Assembly (NCBI GenBank): GCA_027050975.1
Contig: JALUAR010000252.1
Coordinates: 1 to 32,942 of the forward strand
Direction of reading: 5' to 3'
Length of the DNA stretch: 32,942 bases
Origin: Thermodesulfovibrio sp.
GTDB lineage: Bacteria > Nitrospirota > Thermodesulfovibrionia > Thermodesulfovibrionales > JdFR-85
Of this stretch, positions 7,819-14,394 are shown in pieces. The first letter of the stretch is position 1. Each line of letters begins with the position of its first letter. The notes beneath the pieces are model-generated. The model was given only the letters and a program-made list of their open reading frames with translations, was not told where the DNA came from and made no database searches. The translations under genes and the position numbers were made by a program.

Positions 7819-9190
7819 GGCATTCATTGTAGGGCTCAAAGAGGGGGCGAAATTATCTGCTGCTTATTTTCTTGTGTGGGCTTACCTGAAGGAACATGAC
7901 CTTAAGTTCCTTATAAAATTTCTTCCTGCTGTAATGGTATTTTCTCTTTTTGCTGCAGCAGGAACCTATTATTCTATCTCACCTACACCAGAGGCAAGTG
8001 AAACAGTGGTAAAGATGATAGGTTACTCCTTTGGTGTATATTATCTCCTTTCCCTTGCTGCTCTTTATCATACATCTGGTACGGAACTGCTCGGTCCGCT
8101 GAAGGGTTTGATAAAGACGAAACTGTTTTTGATTTTATCCGTTCTGCTGCTCGGTCTGTTCTTTATTGTGCCTGATATAGCAGGGTCAACATTGTATGTG
8201 AAGAATCTTTCCATTATATCAGAGGATGCCTCTCCCTTGGTCTCTTCAGTTTCAGGTTTTCTTCTTATACAGATGTTTTTATATCTTCTGTTCAGGAATC
8301 TCTTCAGCAGGCTGACCCGACTCTTTGATTTCCCGCAGCTACTCCTTGTACTTTCACTGCTGAAACTGACAGGTGGTGGAGTGAAGGGATTTGCTGAGTT
8401 GTCACTCATTCCCTCTGTGCAGAGGGGACTTATGAAGTTAATACATGATGTGGTTCATCAGACATTTGTAACGCTTCTTGTGCCTGATCATATGCTGCTT
8501 AAGGTTACAACATGGAATTTTATAGGTGTACTTTTCGGAGAAATGGTTGCCCTGTGGCTGTCCCTCGGAGTGCTGTTTGTGCCGCTGGTGATATTTCTTA
8601 AAAAGTATCTGACAGCACCTGTTGAGCCTCCAACGAAAATAGGTTCCGGAGCACAAAGGAGAAAATACATAAAGGGAATCAAGAACGAGAGACTTCTGAA
8701 AAGTATTCCGGTGGTGTTCTTTATGGTCTTTATACTTAGCACATGGTTTGTTCAGGGTAGTGAGAGCGTTTCGATATTATACAATCCCGAGCCTGTTCCC
8801 CTTGTAGCAGAGGGAGACAAGGTGATTATCCCGATAACCTCTCCCGGTACAGACCTCAGAGACGGGATGATTCATAAGTACTCCCTTGACCTCGATGGTG
8901 AAGAGGTGAGAATTATGATAATGAAGAAGGATGACGGAACCCTTGCAACATGCCTTGATGCCTGCGAGATCTGTCCACCTGACGGATATGCCCAGGGTGA
9001 AGATCATGTGGTATGTCTGTACTGCAGAACTCCCATACCTGTAAATACGCTTGGCAAACCCGGGGGATGCAATCCCATTCCTCTGAAAGCACTGGTTACT
9101 GACAGGGATGTGCAGATACAGCTTTCCGAGATAAGACAGAAGTGGACAATGGTAAAGACCGGAAAGACAAAAGAGGAATTAAGCAGGTGA
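7799..9190 (+). CDS. FTR1-like membrane protein with C-terminal DUF2318 cysteine domain (copy 1)
   Basis: 463 residues. The first about 320 hold seven or so hydrophobic helices with a degenerate FTR1-like opening (EAFIVGLKEGAKLS, 7-20; the REGLE iron motif is not intact). The C-terminal extracytoplasmic domain (about 330-440) is DUF2318, with six cysteines: C385, C389 and C392 (CLDACEIC), C406 and C409 (CLYC), and C424 in PGGCNPIP. The pattern suggests a metal or Fe-S site. Length and plan match what I know of Campylobacter Cj1660, found with an ABC transporter and thioredoxins in the p19/FTR1 iron-uptake locus, so a role in iron or redox handling at the periplasmic face is likely. It overlaps the ATPase gene upstream and the next gene by four bases. 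Confidence 0.85.
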   Translation: MNLFHAEAFIVGLKEGAKLSAAYFLVWAYLKEHDLKFLIKFLPAVMVFSLFAAAGTYYSISPTPEASETVVKMIGYSFGVYYLLSLAALYHTSGTELLGPLKGLIKTKLFLILSVLLLGLFFIVPDIAGSTLYVKNLSIISEDASPLVSSVSGFLLIQMFLYLLFRNLFSRLTRLFDFPQLLLVLSLLKLTGGGVKGFAELSLIPSVQRGLMKLIHDVVHQTFVTLLVPDHMLLKVTTWNFIGVLFGEMVALWLSLGVLFVPLVIFLKKYLTAPVEPPTKIGSGAQRRKYIKGIKNERLLKSIPVVFFMVFILSTWFVQGSESVSILYNPEPVPLVAEGDKVIIPITSPGTDLRDGMIHKYSLDLDGEEVRIMIMKKDDGTLATCLDACEICPPDGYAQGEDHVVCLYCRTPIPVNTLGKPGGCNPIPLKALVTDRDVQIQLSEIRQKWTMVKTGKTKEELSR

Positions 9191-10191
9191 ACTTTTTTAA
9201 AAGAATTTTTGACTTGCTGGGGGCCAGGGCACTGACTGTATGGATAGTGGGAGGATTTATATTCTACTATCTTACCATGGCTGTCTGGTCAGAGGAGGCT
9301 TTTGCGAAATTTATTATTGCCATATCCTCAAACAACCTGGCAAGGGCAGTCTATTTGATATTCTTTGTAAACGTCACTATCAGGGTTATCAGGGCATGCT
9401 GGAGAGTTCGAAAGAGTTGGGTAAGGCTAATTCTCAGACTTCCCCTTTATGCAGGCATTCTGATCTTCCTTTTTGCCTCCTTTGGAAGTGTGAATTCAAG
9501 ACAATCAAAGTGGCTGCTTATTGGAGATGGAGATGTTATAAACCTTCCCTGGGAGAGCGGACCTCTCAGGGTGGTAAGAATTGATCCGGCGCTGAAGTCA
9601 GATCTTCTCAGGGTGGATGATTCTATAATTTTTGATTACGAACCCTTTGTTAATGTTGTTGATATGACAGGCAAGGTCTATAGAGTTGGGGCATTTCCCC
9701 CAAAACGTGTGAAATCCAGCTATATGCACATACTGAATTTCGGTATTGCTCCAGGTGTGGAGTTGTGGAAGGATGGCAGACTTCTGTCCAGGGGATATGT
9801 AGCTCTTCGCCTATTACCTTTTGGCAGGGTCGATTCTTTTGAACTCTCTGTACTCCCGTATTATAAATTTTATATTCATATACTGCCAAATAAGACCATA
9901 AAAAAGGGTAACGAGAGTGCTCGAAATTACAATATTGAAAAGCCCCTTTATCAGTTAGAGGTGGTCCGCGGGGATAGGACTGTCTTTACAGGAACCTCTT
10001 CGGATTCTCTTTCCTTCGAAAACATCACCATGAAGTTTTTTAAGCCCACTTTCTGGGTTCAGCTTGAGGTGGTTCGCGATCCCTTTTATTTGTGGTTTGT
10101 GACAGGAGTCATCTTATCTTTGGCAGGGATATTGCTATTACTTTTGGATTGGATTATTTGGGGCATTTTTAAGAGAACGGGAAGCAAGTAG
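9187..10191 (+). CDS. ResB-like membrane protein (module copy 1)
   Basis: The chosen start is GTG 9187, which overlaps the upstream stop as GTGA; an in-frame ATG at 9142 would bury 45 bases in the previous gene. The 334-residue product has about three N-terminal membrane helices, a beta-rich extracytoplasmic domain of about 190 residues, and a C-terminal helix preceded by VRDPFYLWFVTGVILSL, like the closing segment of ResB/Ccs1 proteins (WxKDPG followed by a helix). ResB normally partners CcsA in cytochrome c biogenesis system II; here the protein sits directly behind a DUF2318 protein, an arrangement repeated at 17153. No CXXCH or other heme motif. Assignment to ResB is by architecture and the C-terminal pattern, so moderate. 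Confidence 0.6.
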   Translation: MNFFKRIFDLLGARALTVWIVGGFIFYYLTMAVWSEEAFAKFIIAISSNNLARAVYLIFFVNVTIRVIRACWRVRKSWVRLILRLPLYAGILIFLFASFGSVNSRQSKWLLIGDGDVINLPWESGPLRVVRIDPALKSDLLRVDDSIIFDYEPFVNVVDMTGKVYRVGAFPPKRVKSSYMHILNFGIAPGVELWKDGRLLSRGYVALRLLPFGRVDSFELSVLPYYKFYIHILPNKTIKKGNESARNYNIEKPLYQLEVVRGDRTVFTGTSSDSLSFENITMKFFKPTFWVQLEVVRDPFYLWFVTGVILSLAGILLLLLDWIIWGIFKRTGSK

Positions 10192-10230
10192 AACCTGATG
10201 CCTCAAGCCCGTTTGGTACACCCGAGTACC

Positions 10231-10381
10231 TTACCCGGATTTAAGACTCTAACAGCGTACCGCAGTGCCGATTTGTTATAATAGGTTTTGGGTCTTTAAA
10301 TAATCCTAAATCCAGCGATAAGATTCATAGCAGTGGTATGCTGGAAACTGTTGGTTTTTCGTTACCGCTGGATCCGGGTAA
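10231..10381. repeat. Nested inverted-repeat element (element C)
   Basis: A perfect 10-base inverted repeat (TTACCCGGAT, 10231-10240; ATCCGGGTAA, 10372-10381) brackets two inner stems: ATTTAAGAC (10239-10247) with GTCTTTAAAT (10292-10301), one bulged base; and CCAGCG (10312-10317) with CGCTGG (10366-10371), continuing ATAA/TTA past a bulge. A further small hairpin GGTAC/GTACC (10215-10230) lies just outside. The overall plan resembles element B but the sequence differs. It fills most of the 220-base gap before the radical SAM gene. Confidence 0.65.
10274..10282 (+). promoter_or_regulatory. Putative extended -10 promoter of the radical SAM/CcsA/thioredoxin operon
   Basis: TGTTATAAT is a consensus extended -10 (TGN plus TATAAT). 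Initiation near 10289 would give a leader of about 120 bases containing the 10312-10371 stem. No good -35 is visible. It lies inside element C. Confidence 0.45.
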
Positions 10382-10411
10382 TCTGGATAAAGTGCCCGTG
10401 GAGAACATGCT

Positions 10412-11785
10412 ATGAAACTCGTACTTATATCTCCTCCTTTCGGGAAAAAAGGCCAGATGTCAAAGGGGCTTCCCATTGCTCCTCCTGTTTTAGAGTATCT
10501 TGCAGGGCTTACTTATAAAGTACGACCGGATGTCGAAGTCCAGCTAATTGATGCCAATAAGGAGGTTTTCCGTCCCGAAGAGGTGGATGCGGATCTTGTA
10601 GGCTTTACAGTACTAACACCCCAGGCCCCATGGGCGTATAAAATGGCTGACAAACTGAGAGCCATGGGCAAAAAGGTTGTGCTTGGCGGAATCCATGTTA
10701 CAGCACTGCCAGATGAAGCAAAACCCCATGCAGATGCAATAGTGCTCGGTGAGGCTGAACTTATCTGGAAGGAACTTCTTGAGGATGCTGAGCATAACAG
10801 GCTTAAGCCTGTTTATAATGGCGGTTATCCCGAATTAAAAGACCTTCCTTTCCCTGTTACCAATCTATGGAATACACGATATGTTTACGGCTACTTTCAG
10901 ACCTCTCGAGGTTGTCCTCATAGATGCACCTTCTGTTCTGTCCATAAATTCTTCGGTGGCAGGGTAAGGATGAGACCGATAGATGAGGTTGTTAGAGAGG
11001 TTGCACAGAGTAAATGGCGGCTTTTCTGGGGAATAGACGACAATATATGGGGAGTAAATGTAAAGCGCTCCATAGAACTTTACAGGGAGATGTCTCTGAA
11101 TATAAAAGGCAAATGGTGGTTTGGCTCGGGCGATCTTGTTTCTGTACAACACCCACGCTCTGATGAACTCCTGAAGTATGCCCGTCGAGCAGGGCTTACT
11201 GCTGTGCTTGTTGGTTGGGAGTCGAATAACCTGCGAAGTCTTGAGGAATACAAGGCTGTTACAAAACAGGGAAGGCAGAGACGTGATGCCATTAAGAGGA
11301 TAAGGGATCATGGCATTGAGGTAATGCTATTTATAATGATAGGTGGCAGGCAGGACCTGCGTGAGGACTTTGAGGGAATAATGAAACTTTGTGACGAGCT
11401 GAAGGTATCCGCCCATCCTGTTATGACCACACCTTTCCCGGGTACAGAACTCTATGAGCAGTATAAAGAGTATCTCCTGCCAGGGCATGACTGGGACAGC
11501 TTTGACGGTAACACAGCCGTATTCGAGCACCCCACGATGAGCCCTGAGGAGCGGGAGGAGCTTCTTATTGATCTGAGGGCAAAGCTCTTTACCATTCCCA
11601 AGATACTTCAGAGAATGTTTCAGGTTTCCTGGAAGGGATTTCCCATGAGTCATATAACATCATGGATGATCCAGTATCCCCAGGGCAGAGCCTTCAAGGA
11701 GTATGCAAGGCAGAGAATGTCCATGTACTCAACAGGTCAGCTTAAGTATACAATCTCTGAAATTCATAGTGCAGGGAGGAGTTGA
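10412..11785 (+). CDS. B12-binding-domain radical SAM protein 1
   Basis: 457 residues. The N-terminal part (about 1-140) is a cobalamin-binding Rossmann domain of the radical SAM class B type, with VLGGIHVTALPDEA and AIVLGEAE segments and no classical DxHxxG histidine. The radical SAM core carries the [4Fe-4S] motif CX3CX2C at C168, C172 and C175 (GCPHRCTFC). The C-terminal about 100 residues are variable. The start codon ATG 10412 follows GTGGAGA at modest distance. The family includes methylases and ring-forming enzymes acting on porphyrin, lipid or peptide substrates; the substrate here is unknown. It heads a run of overlapping genes encoding CcsA-like and ResB-like proteins and a thioredoxin, so modification of a cofactor or exported redox protein is a reasonable guess. 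Confidence 0.88.
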   Translation: MKLVLISPPFGKKGQMSKGLPIAPPVLEYLAGLTYKVRPDVEVQLIDANKEVFRPEEVDADLVGFTVLTPQAPWAYKMADKLRAMGKKVVLGGIHVTALPDEAKPHADAIVLGEAELIWKELLEDAEHNRLKPVYNGGYPELKDLPFPVTNLWNTRYVYGYFQTSRGCPHRCTFCSVHKFFGGRVRMRPIDEVVREVAQSKWRLFWGIDDNIWGVNVKRSIELYREMSLNIKGKWWFGSGDLVSVQHPRSDELLKYARRAGLTAVLVGWESNNLRSLEEYKAVTKQGRQRRDAIKRIRDHGIEVMLFIMIGGRQDLREDFEGIMKLCDELKVSAHPVMTTPFPGTELYEQYKEYLLPGHDWDSFDGNTAVFEHPTMSPEEREELLIDLRAKLFTIPKILQRMFQVSWKGFPMSHITSWMIQYPQGRAFKEYARQRMSMYSTGQLKYTISEIHSAGRS

Positions 11786-11787
11786 AG

Positions 11788-12174
11788 ATGAGTCCAGCTC
11801 TTGGAGTCGTCATCATGATGAACAACTACTTCCACGATGTGGCCACTGCGCTTCTTGCCGCCAGCGGAGTTACTATGTGGATAATTGTAAAAAGATACAA
11901 CGAAGTGCAGGACCCTACAGTTACAGACTATTTTCTGAAAGTATATGACAGTATGACCAGACTGGCAAGGTTTGCCCTTTTCTGGATACTGATAGGAGGC
12001 ATTCCCAGAACCATTGCGTACAAGGAGTTTGAGTGGGCAAATGCGGTTGGAAAGCACCAGGTTCCGGCCCTCATCGTCAAGCACATTCTTGCCTTTACCT
12101 TTGTCGGCACCGGTGCATATATGTGGATAAAACTTAGCAGAAGAATAAAGGAAATCAGGGCATCCAGGAAATGA
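11788..12174 (+). CDS. Small three-helix membrane protein, unknown function
   Basis: ATG 11788 is preferred over TTG 11782 because GGGAGGA ends seven bases before it. The 128-residue product has three hydrophobic segments (about 6-32, 50-72, 88-115), with several histidines near membrane edges (YFHDV, GKHQV, VKHIL) and charged, Arg/Lys-rich loops. I do not recognise the family. Histidines in or near helices and the position just before a CcsA-like gene (ATGA overlap) raise the possibility of a heme-binding or heme-relay subunit, but this is speculation. Confidence 0.75.
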   Translation: MSPALGVVIMMNNYFHDVATALLAASGVTMWIIVKRYNEVQDPTVTDYFLKVYDSMTRLARFALFWILIGGIPRTIAYKEFEWANAVGKHQVPALIVKHILAFTFVGTGAYMWIKLSRRIKEIRASRK

Positions 12175-12899
12175 GCCATCTCTTTGTCGTTCTATTCATC
12201 TCAACGCTTTATGCCCTTGGTATGCTCGGAGGAAGGCAGGGCTCTGCCTTCTTTGTTGCAGGTATGGTGGTCAATTTATCCTATTTGGTGCTCCGATGGG
12301 GCTTGCTAAATCGCCTGCCTGTTACGGATCGTTTTGATATCCTGCTGTTTATAGCTTTTGTTATCTCATTGAGCTATTTCTATCTCCATACTGCAAAAAG
12401 GATCGAAGGTGTAATGAATGTTTTGCCGCTATTTTCAGCCGGATTATCGCTTCTTGCTGTGTTCCAGGAAAGAATCGATACGATAAGTCCCAATATGAAT
12501 TCGCCGTGGTTCTATCTGTATATGATACTCTTCATAATAGGCTTTTCCTTGATGGGAATTGGTTCAGTGACGGGAATTCTGTATCTCCAGAAAGCGGTAC
12601 AGTCTCTGGAGATGCTTCAGCACCGCTTTATACTTGCAGGTTGGTTATTCTTCTCCTTTGCCCTCATAGCAGGAAGTGTCTGGTTCTTTCTTGCCTATGG
12701 CGTGTACTGGCTCTGGACGGCAAAGGAGCTATGGACTACGATTGCCTGGTTCTATTACAGTTTCTATCTCCATGCAAGACTTGTAAACTCAATGAAAGGA
12801 GCCATTGCTTCTGAAATCGGCTTGGCCGGGTTTGGAATCATGCTCTTTTCCTATCTGGGAGTGACACCAATTCTGGGAAGTCCCTGGACACAGTTCTAA
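12171..12899 (+). CDS. CcsA/ResC-like cytochrome c assembly membrane protein, divergent
   Basis: 242 residues with about seven to eight membrane helices. The heme-handling WWD region is recognisable as YGVYWLWTAKELWTTIAW (176-193) followed by FYLHAR with H202, as in CcsA (canonical WGxYWxWDPKExW and YLHxR). Two expected features are changed: the WDP reads WTA, and the histidine that normally follows the SxWLxxH segment is Y117 (SPWFYLYMI). The family carries heme out for attachment to apocytochromes together with ResB. It overlaps both neighbours (ATGA at 12171, TAATG at 12899), and the downstream gene is ResB-like. Either it is a divergent heme transporter or it has been adapted to another role within this cluster. 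Confidence 0.8.
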   Translation: MSHLFVVLFISTLYALGMLGGRQGSAFFVAGMVVNLSYLVLRWGLLNRLPVTDRFDILLFIAFVISLSYFYLHTAKRIEGVMNVLPLFSAGLSLLAVFQERIDTISPNMNSPWFYLYMILFIIGFSLMGIGSVTGILYLQKAVQSLEMLQHRFILAGWLFFSFALIAGSVWFFLAYGVYWLWTAKELWTTIAWFYYSFYLHARLVNSMKGAIASEIGLAGFGIMLFSYLGVTPILGSPWTQF

Positions 12900-13609
12900 T
12901 GCTGGGAGTGCTAAAATCCATAAAGACTGCGCTATATTTGCTTGGCACAGGCATGGTAATATTCCTTGCCGGATCGGTCTATATTCCCAACAACCTTGAC
13001 ATCTTCTCCGAGATAAACGACTACCCCCTGTTTAAATGGCTCTTTGCTAATCTCGGATATATCGATAAAACATATTGGATATTTGCATCCATAGTTGTCA
13101 TGGCAGCACTGTCATTAAACATGGTAGTATGCACTGTTGATGCCATTGTCAATAAACTTTCACGAAAGGGAATCATACAGAAACTATCACCCCATATTGT
13201 TCATACTGGTGTTATGCTTGTTCTTTTTGGTCACCTTGTCAGTGGCGCTCTGGGGTTTAAAAAGGATATTCCTGCCAGGGTCGGCGATACAGTTACAGTG
13301 AATAATCTCGAAATTCAGATAAAGGATCTTAATTTTGTCACCCTCCGTGGCGAGGATCAGGAAAGGTGGAGGGTGAGCCTACTGGTAAGGAATAGAGAAG
13401 GAAGTGAACGGGTATCAGTGGCAGAGCCTGCCTCTCCGGTGTTTGAGAGCAGACTTGCCATTTATGCGAAGTCAGCGGAACACAATGGAAGGATTCTCCT
13501 TGGCGTTGTTTATGACCCCGGGGTAAGATGGGAGATAAGCGGTGCAGTAATATTTGTCCTGGGCTCAGCAGGTCTTTTCTGGAGTAGATATAATAGATTA
13601 TCGACATAG
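12899..13609 (+). CDS. Short ResB/Ccs1-like protein
   Basis: 236 residues, about half the length of typical ResB. It has the ResB order: N-terminal helix (about 9-27), a second after a short loop (about 58-80, ending SLNMVVCTVDAI as in ResB LNL/C segments), a third (about 98-117), an extracytoplasmic beta-rich domain of about 90 residues (VGDTVTVNNLEIQIKDL), and a C-terminal helix introduced by VVYDPGVRWEISGAVIFVLG, which matches the ResB DPG-helix closing signature. It partners the CcsA-like gene it overlaps. Role: chaperone or heme ligation with CcsA by family knowledge. Confidence 0.8.
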   Translation: MLGVLKSIKTALYLLGTGMVIFLAGSVYIPNNLDIFSEINDYPLFKWLFANLGYIDKTYWIFASIVVMAALSLNMVVCTVDAIVNKLSRKGIIQKLSPHIVHTGVMLVLFGHLVSGALGFKKDIPARVGDTVTVNNLEIQIKDLNFVTLRGEDQERWRVSLLVRNREGSERVSVAEPASPVFESRLAIYAKSAEHNGRILLGVVYDPGVRWEISGAVIFVLGSAGLFWSRYNRLST

Positions 13610-13617
13610 ATGTTATT

Positions 13618-13626
13618 TGGTATGAT
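13618..13626 (+). promoter_or_regulatory. Possible extended -10 promoter
   Basis: TGGTATGAT fits TGN plus a -10-like hexamer and lies 24 bases before the ATG at 13650, in the only gap (40 bases) between the ResB-like gene and the thioredoxin genes. A -35 is not convincing. Confidence 0.3.
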
Positions 13627-13649
13627 TTTTGCTAATAAAGGAGGATGTC

Positions 13650-13838
13650 ATGGCAAAGAGTATTATAATGGGAGTGGTTTTGGGGCTTGTGGGAGGAACG
13701 CTTTTTTCGATTCTCTACTTTGGTGAGATGCAGATAACAACTCCTATGGCCTATATCCATGAGGCCTCTGGTGCTCTTTTAGGGTTTTTGATAGGATGGA
13801 TTGTAGGTCTTCACAAAAAACAGAAGCAAAGAGGGTAG
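13650..13838 (+). CDS. 62-residue membrane protein, unknown
   Basis: Start ATG 13650 is supported by AAGGAGG at 13637-13643. The product has two glycine-rich hydrophobic helices (about 5-24 and 40-56) joined by a short loop and a Lys/Arg-rich cytosolic tail (HKKQKQRG). I do not recognise the family. It ends three bases before the thioredoxin gene, suggesting joint expression and perhaps an assembly partner or anchor for it. Confidence 0.7.
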   Translation: MAKSIIMGVVLGLVGGTLFSILYFGEMQITTPMAYIHEASGALLGFLIGWIVGLHKKQKQRG

Positions 13839-13841
13839 GGA

Positions 13842-14390
13842 ATGAGAAAGGGATATATTACAGGTGTGATTCTTCTGATATTCCTTGGACTTTTTATCTT
13901 TTCCTATTCAGGAGGGGGGCTGCCGGAGGAGTTTCCAGCACCTGATTTCAGTCTTCTGGATGTTTTTACAGGGAAGGAGATAAGGCTTTCCTCTTTCAAG
14001 GGAAAGCCGGTTGTTCTCTATTTTTTTGCCAGTTGGTGAAAGCGGTGTAACGAAGAGATTCCCCTCGTGAAAGGGCTGGAAGGACGTTATTCAGATAAGG
14101 GATTGAAGGTGATATGGATCGGTTTTCAGGATAGGAAGGACAAGATAATGGAGTTTATGAGAAAGCATAATATAAATGCTGGTGTTGTTTTCGATAAAGG
14201 GAACATAGTGGCCAGAAAGTATGGTATCAGATACGGTGCGGGCCTTGTTATGGTTGACGCTGAAGGAGTGGTCAAGGCAAGGGTACCAAAGGGGTTTTCA
14301 GAAAGACGGTTACTGGAAGCCATTAACAAGGTTTTTAAAAAGGACAAAGCTGAGAAGTTGGCGCATAATTCTATGACAAAGGAGTATTAA
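13842..14390 (+). CDS. TlpA/ResA-like thioredoxin, candidate selenoprotein with in-frame TGA (Sec66)
   Basis: Read straight through one TGA (14037-14039), the frame gives 182 residues: a signal anchor (about 6-22), then a TlpA-type domain with PAPDFSLLD and VVLYFFASW, then the TGA, then K-R-C and NEEIP. The TGA falls exactly on the first cysteine of the usual WCxxC active site, making it W-U-x-x-C with C69 intact. Both sides of the TGA are in the same frame and fully thioredoxin-like, and many other genes here end in TGA, so this is not a code change. The cis-Pro loop is also altered (GAGLVMVD rather than GxP). Alternative: a one-base nonsense mutation of TGC or TGT. Campylobacter p19-type loci also contain thioredoxin-family genes, which fits the context. 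Confidence 0.8.
14059..14081 (+). promoter_or_regulatory. Candidate bacterial SECIS hairpin
   Basis: Downstream of the TGA, TTCC and CCT (14059-14065) can pair with GGG (14073-14075, one G-U pair) and GGAA (14078-14081), with a two-base bulge (CT) and loop CGTGAAA containing a G-U-G. The loop begins 27 bases after the TGA, within the range for bacterial selenocysteine insertion elements. Bacterial SECIS elements are loosely conserved, so this is suggestive only. Confidence 0.4.
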
Positions 14391-14394
14391 GAGA

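Noticed and set aside
4849-10191. Fur-box control of the ABC/DUF2318 operon
   Set aside because: No convincing GATAATGATAATCATTATC-like site was found upstream, despite the suspected iron role.
10192-10411. Cobalamin riboswitch before the B12-binding radical SAM gene
   Set aside because: No B12-box-like GCCACTG or other conserved core elements; only inverted repeats are visible.
13842-14039. A 65-codon protein ending at the TGA, followed by a separate GTG-started gene at 14067
   Set aside because: Both pieces are in the same frame and together make one complete thioredoxin domain; the second piece lacks its own ribosome site. Selenocysteine readthrough, or a nonsense mutation, explains it better.
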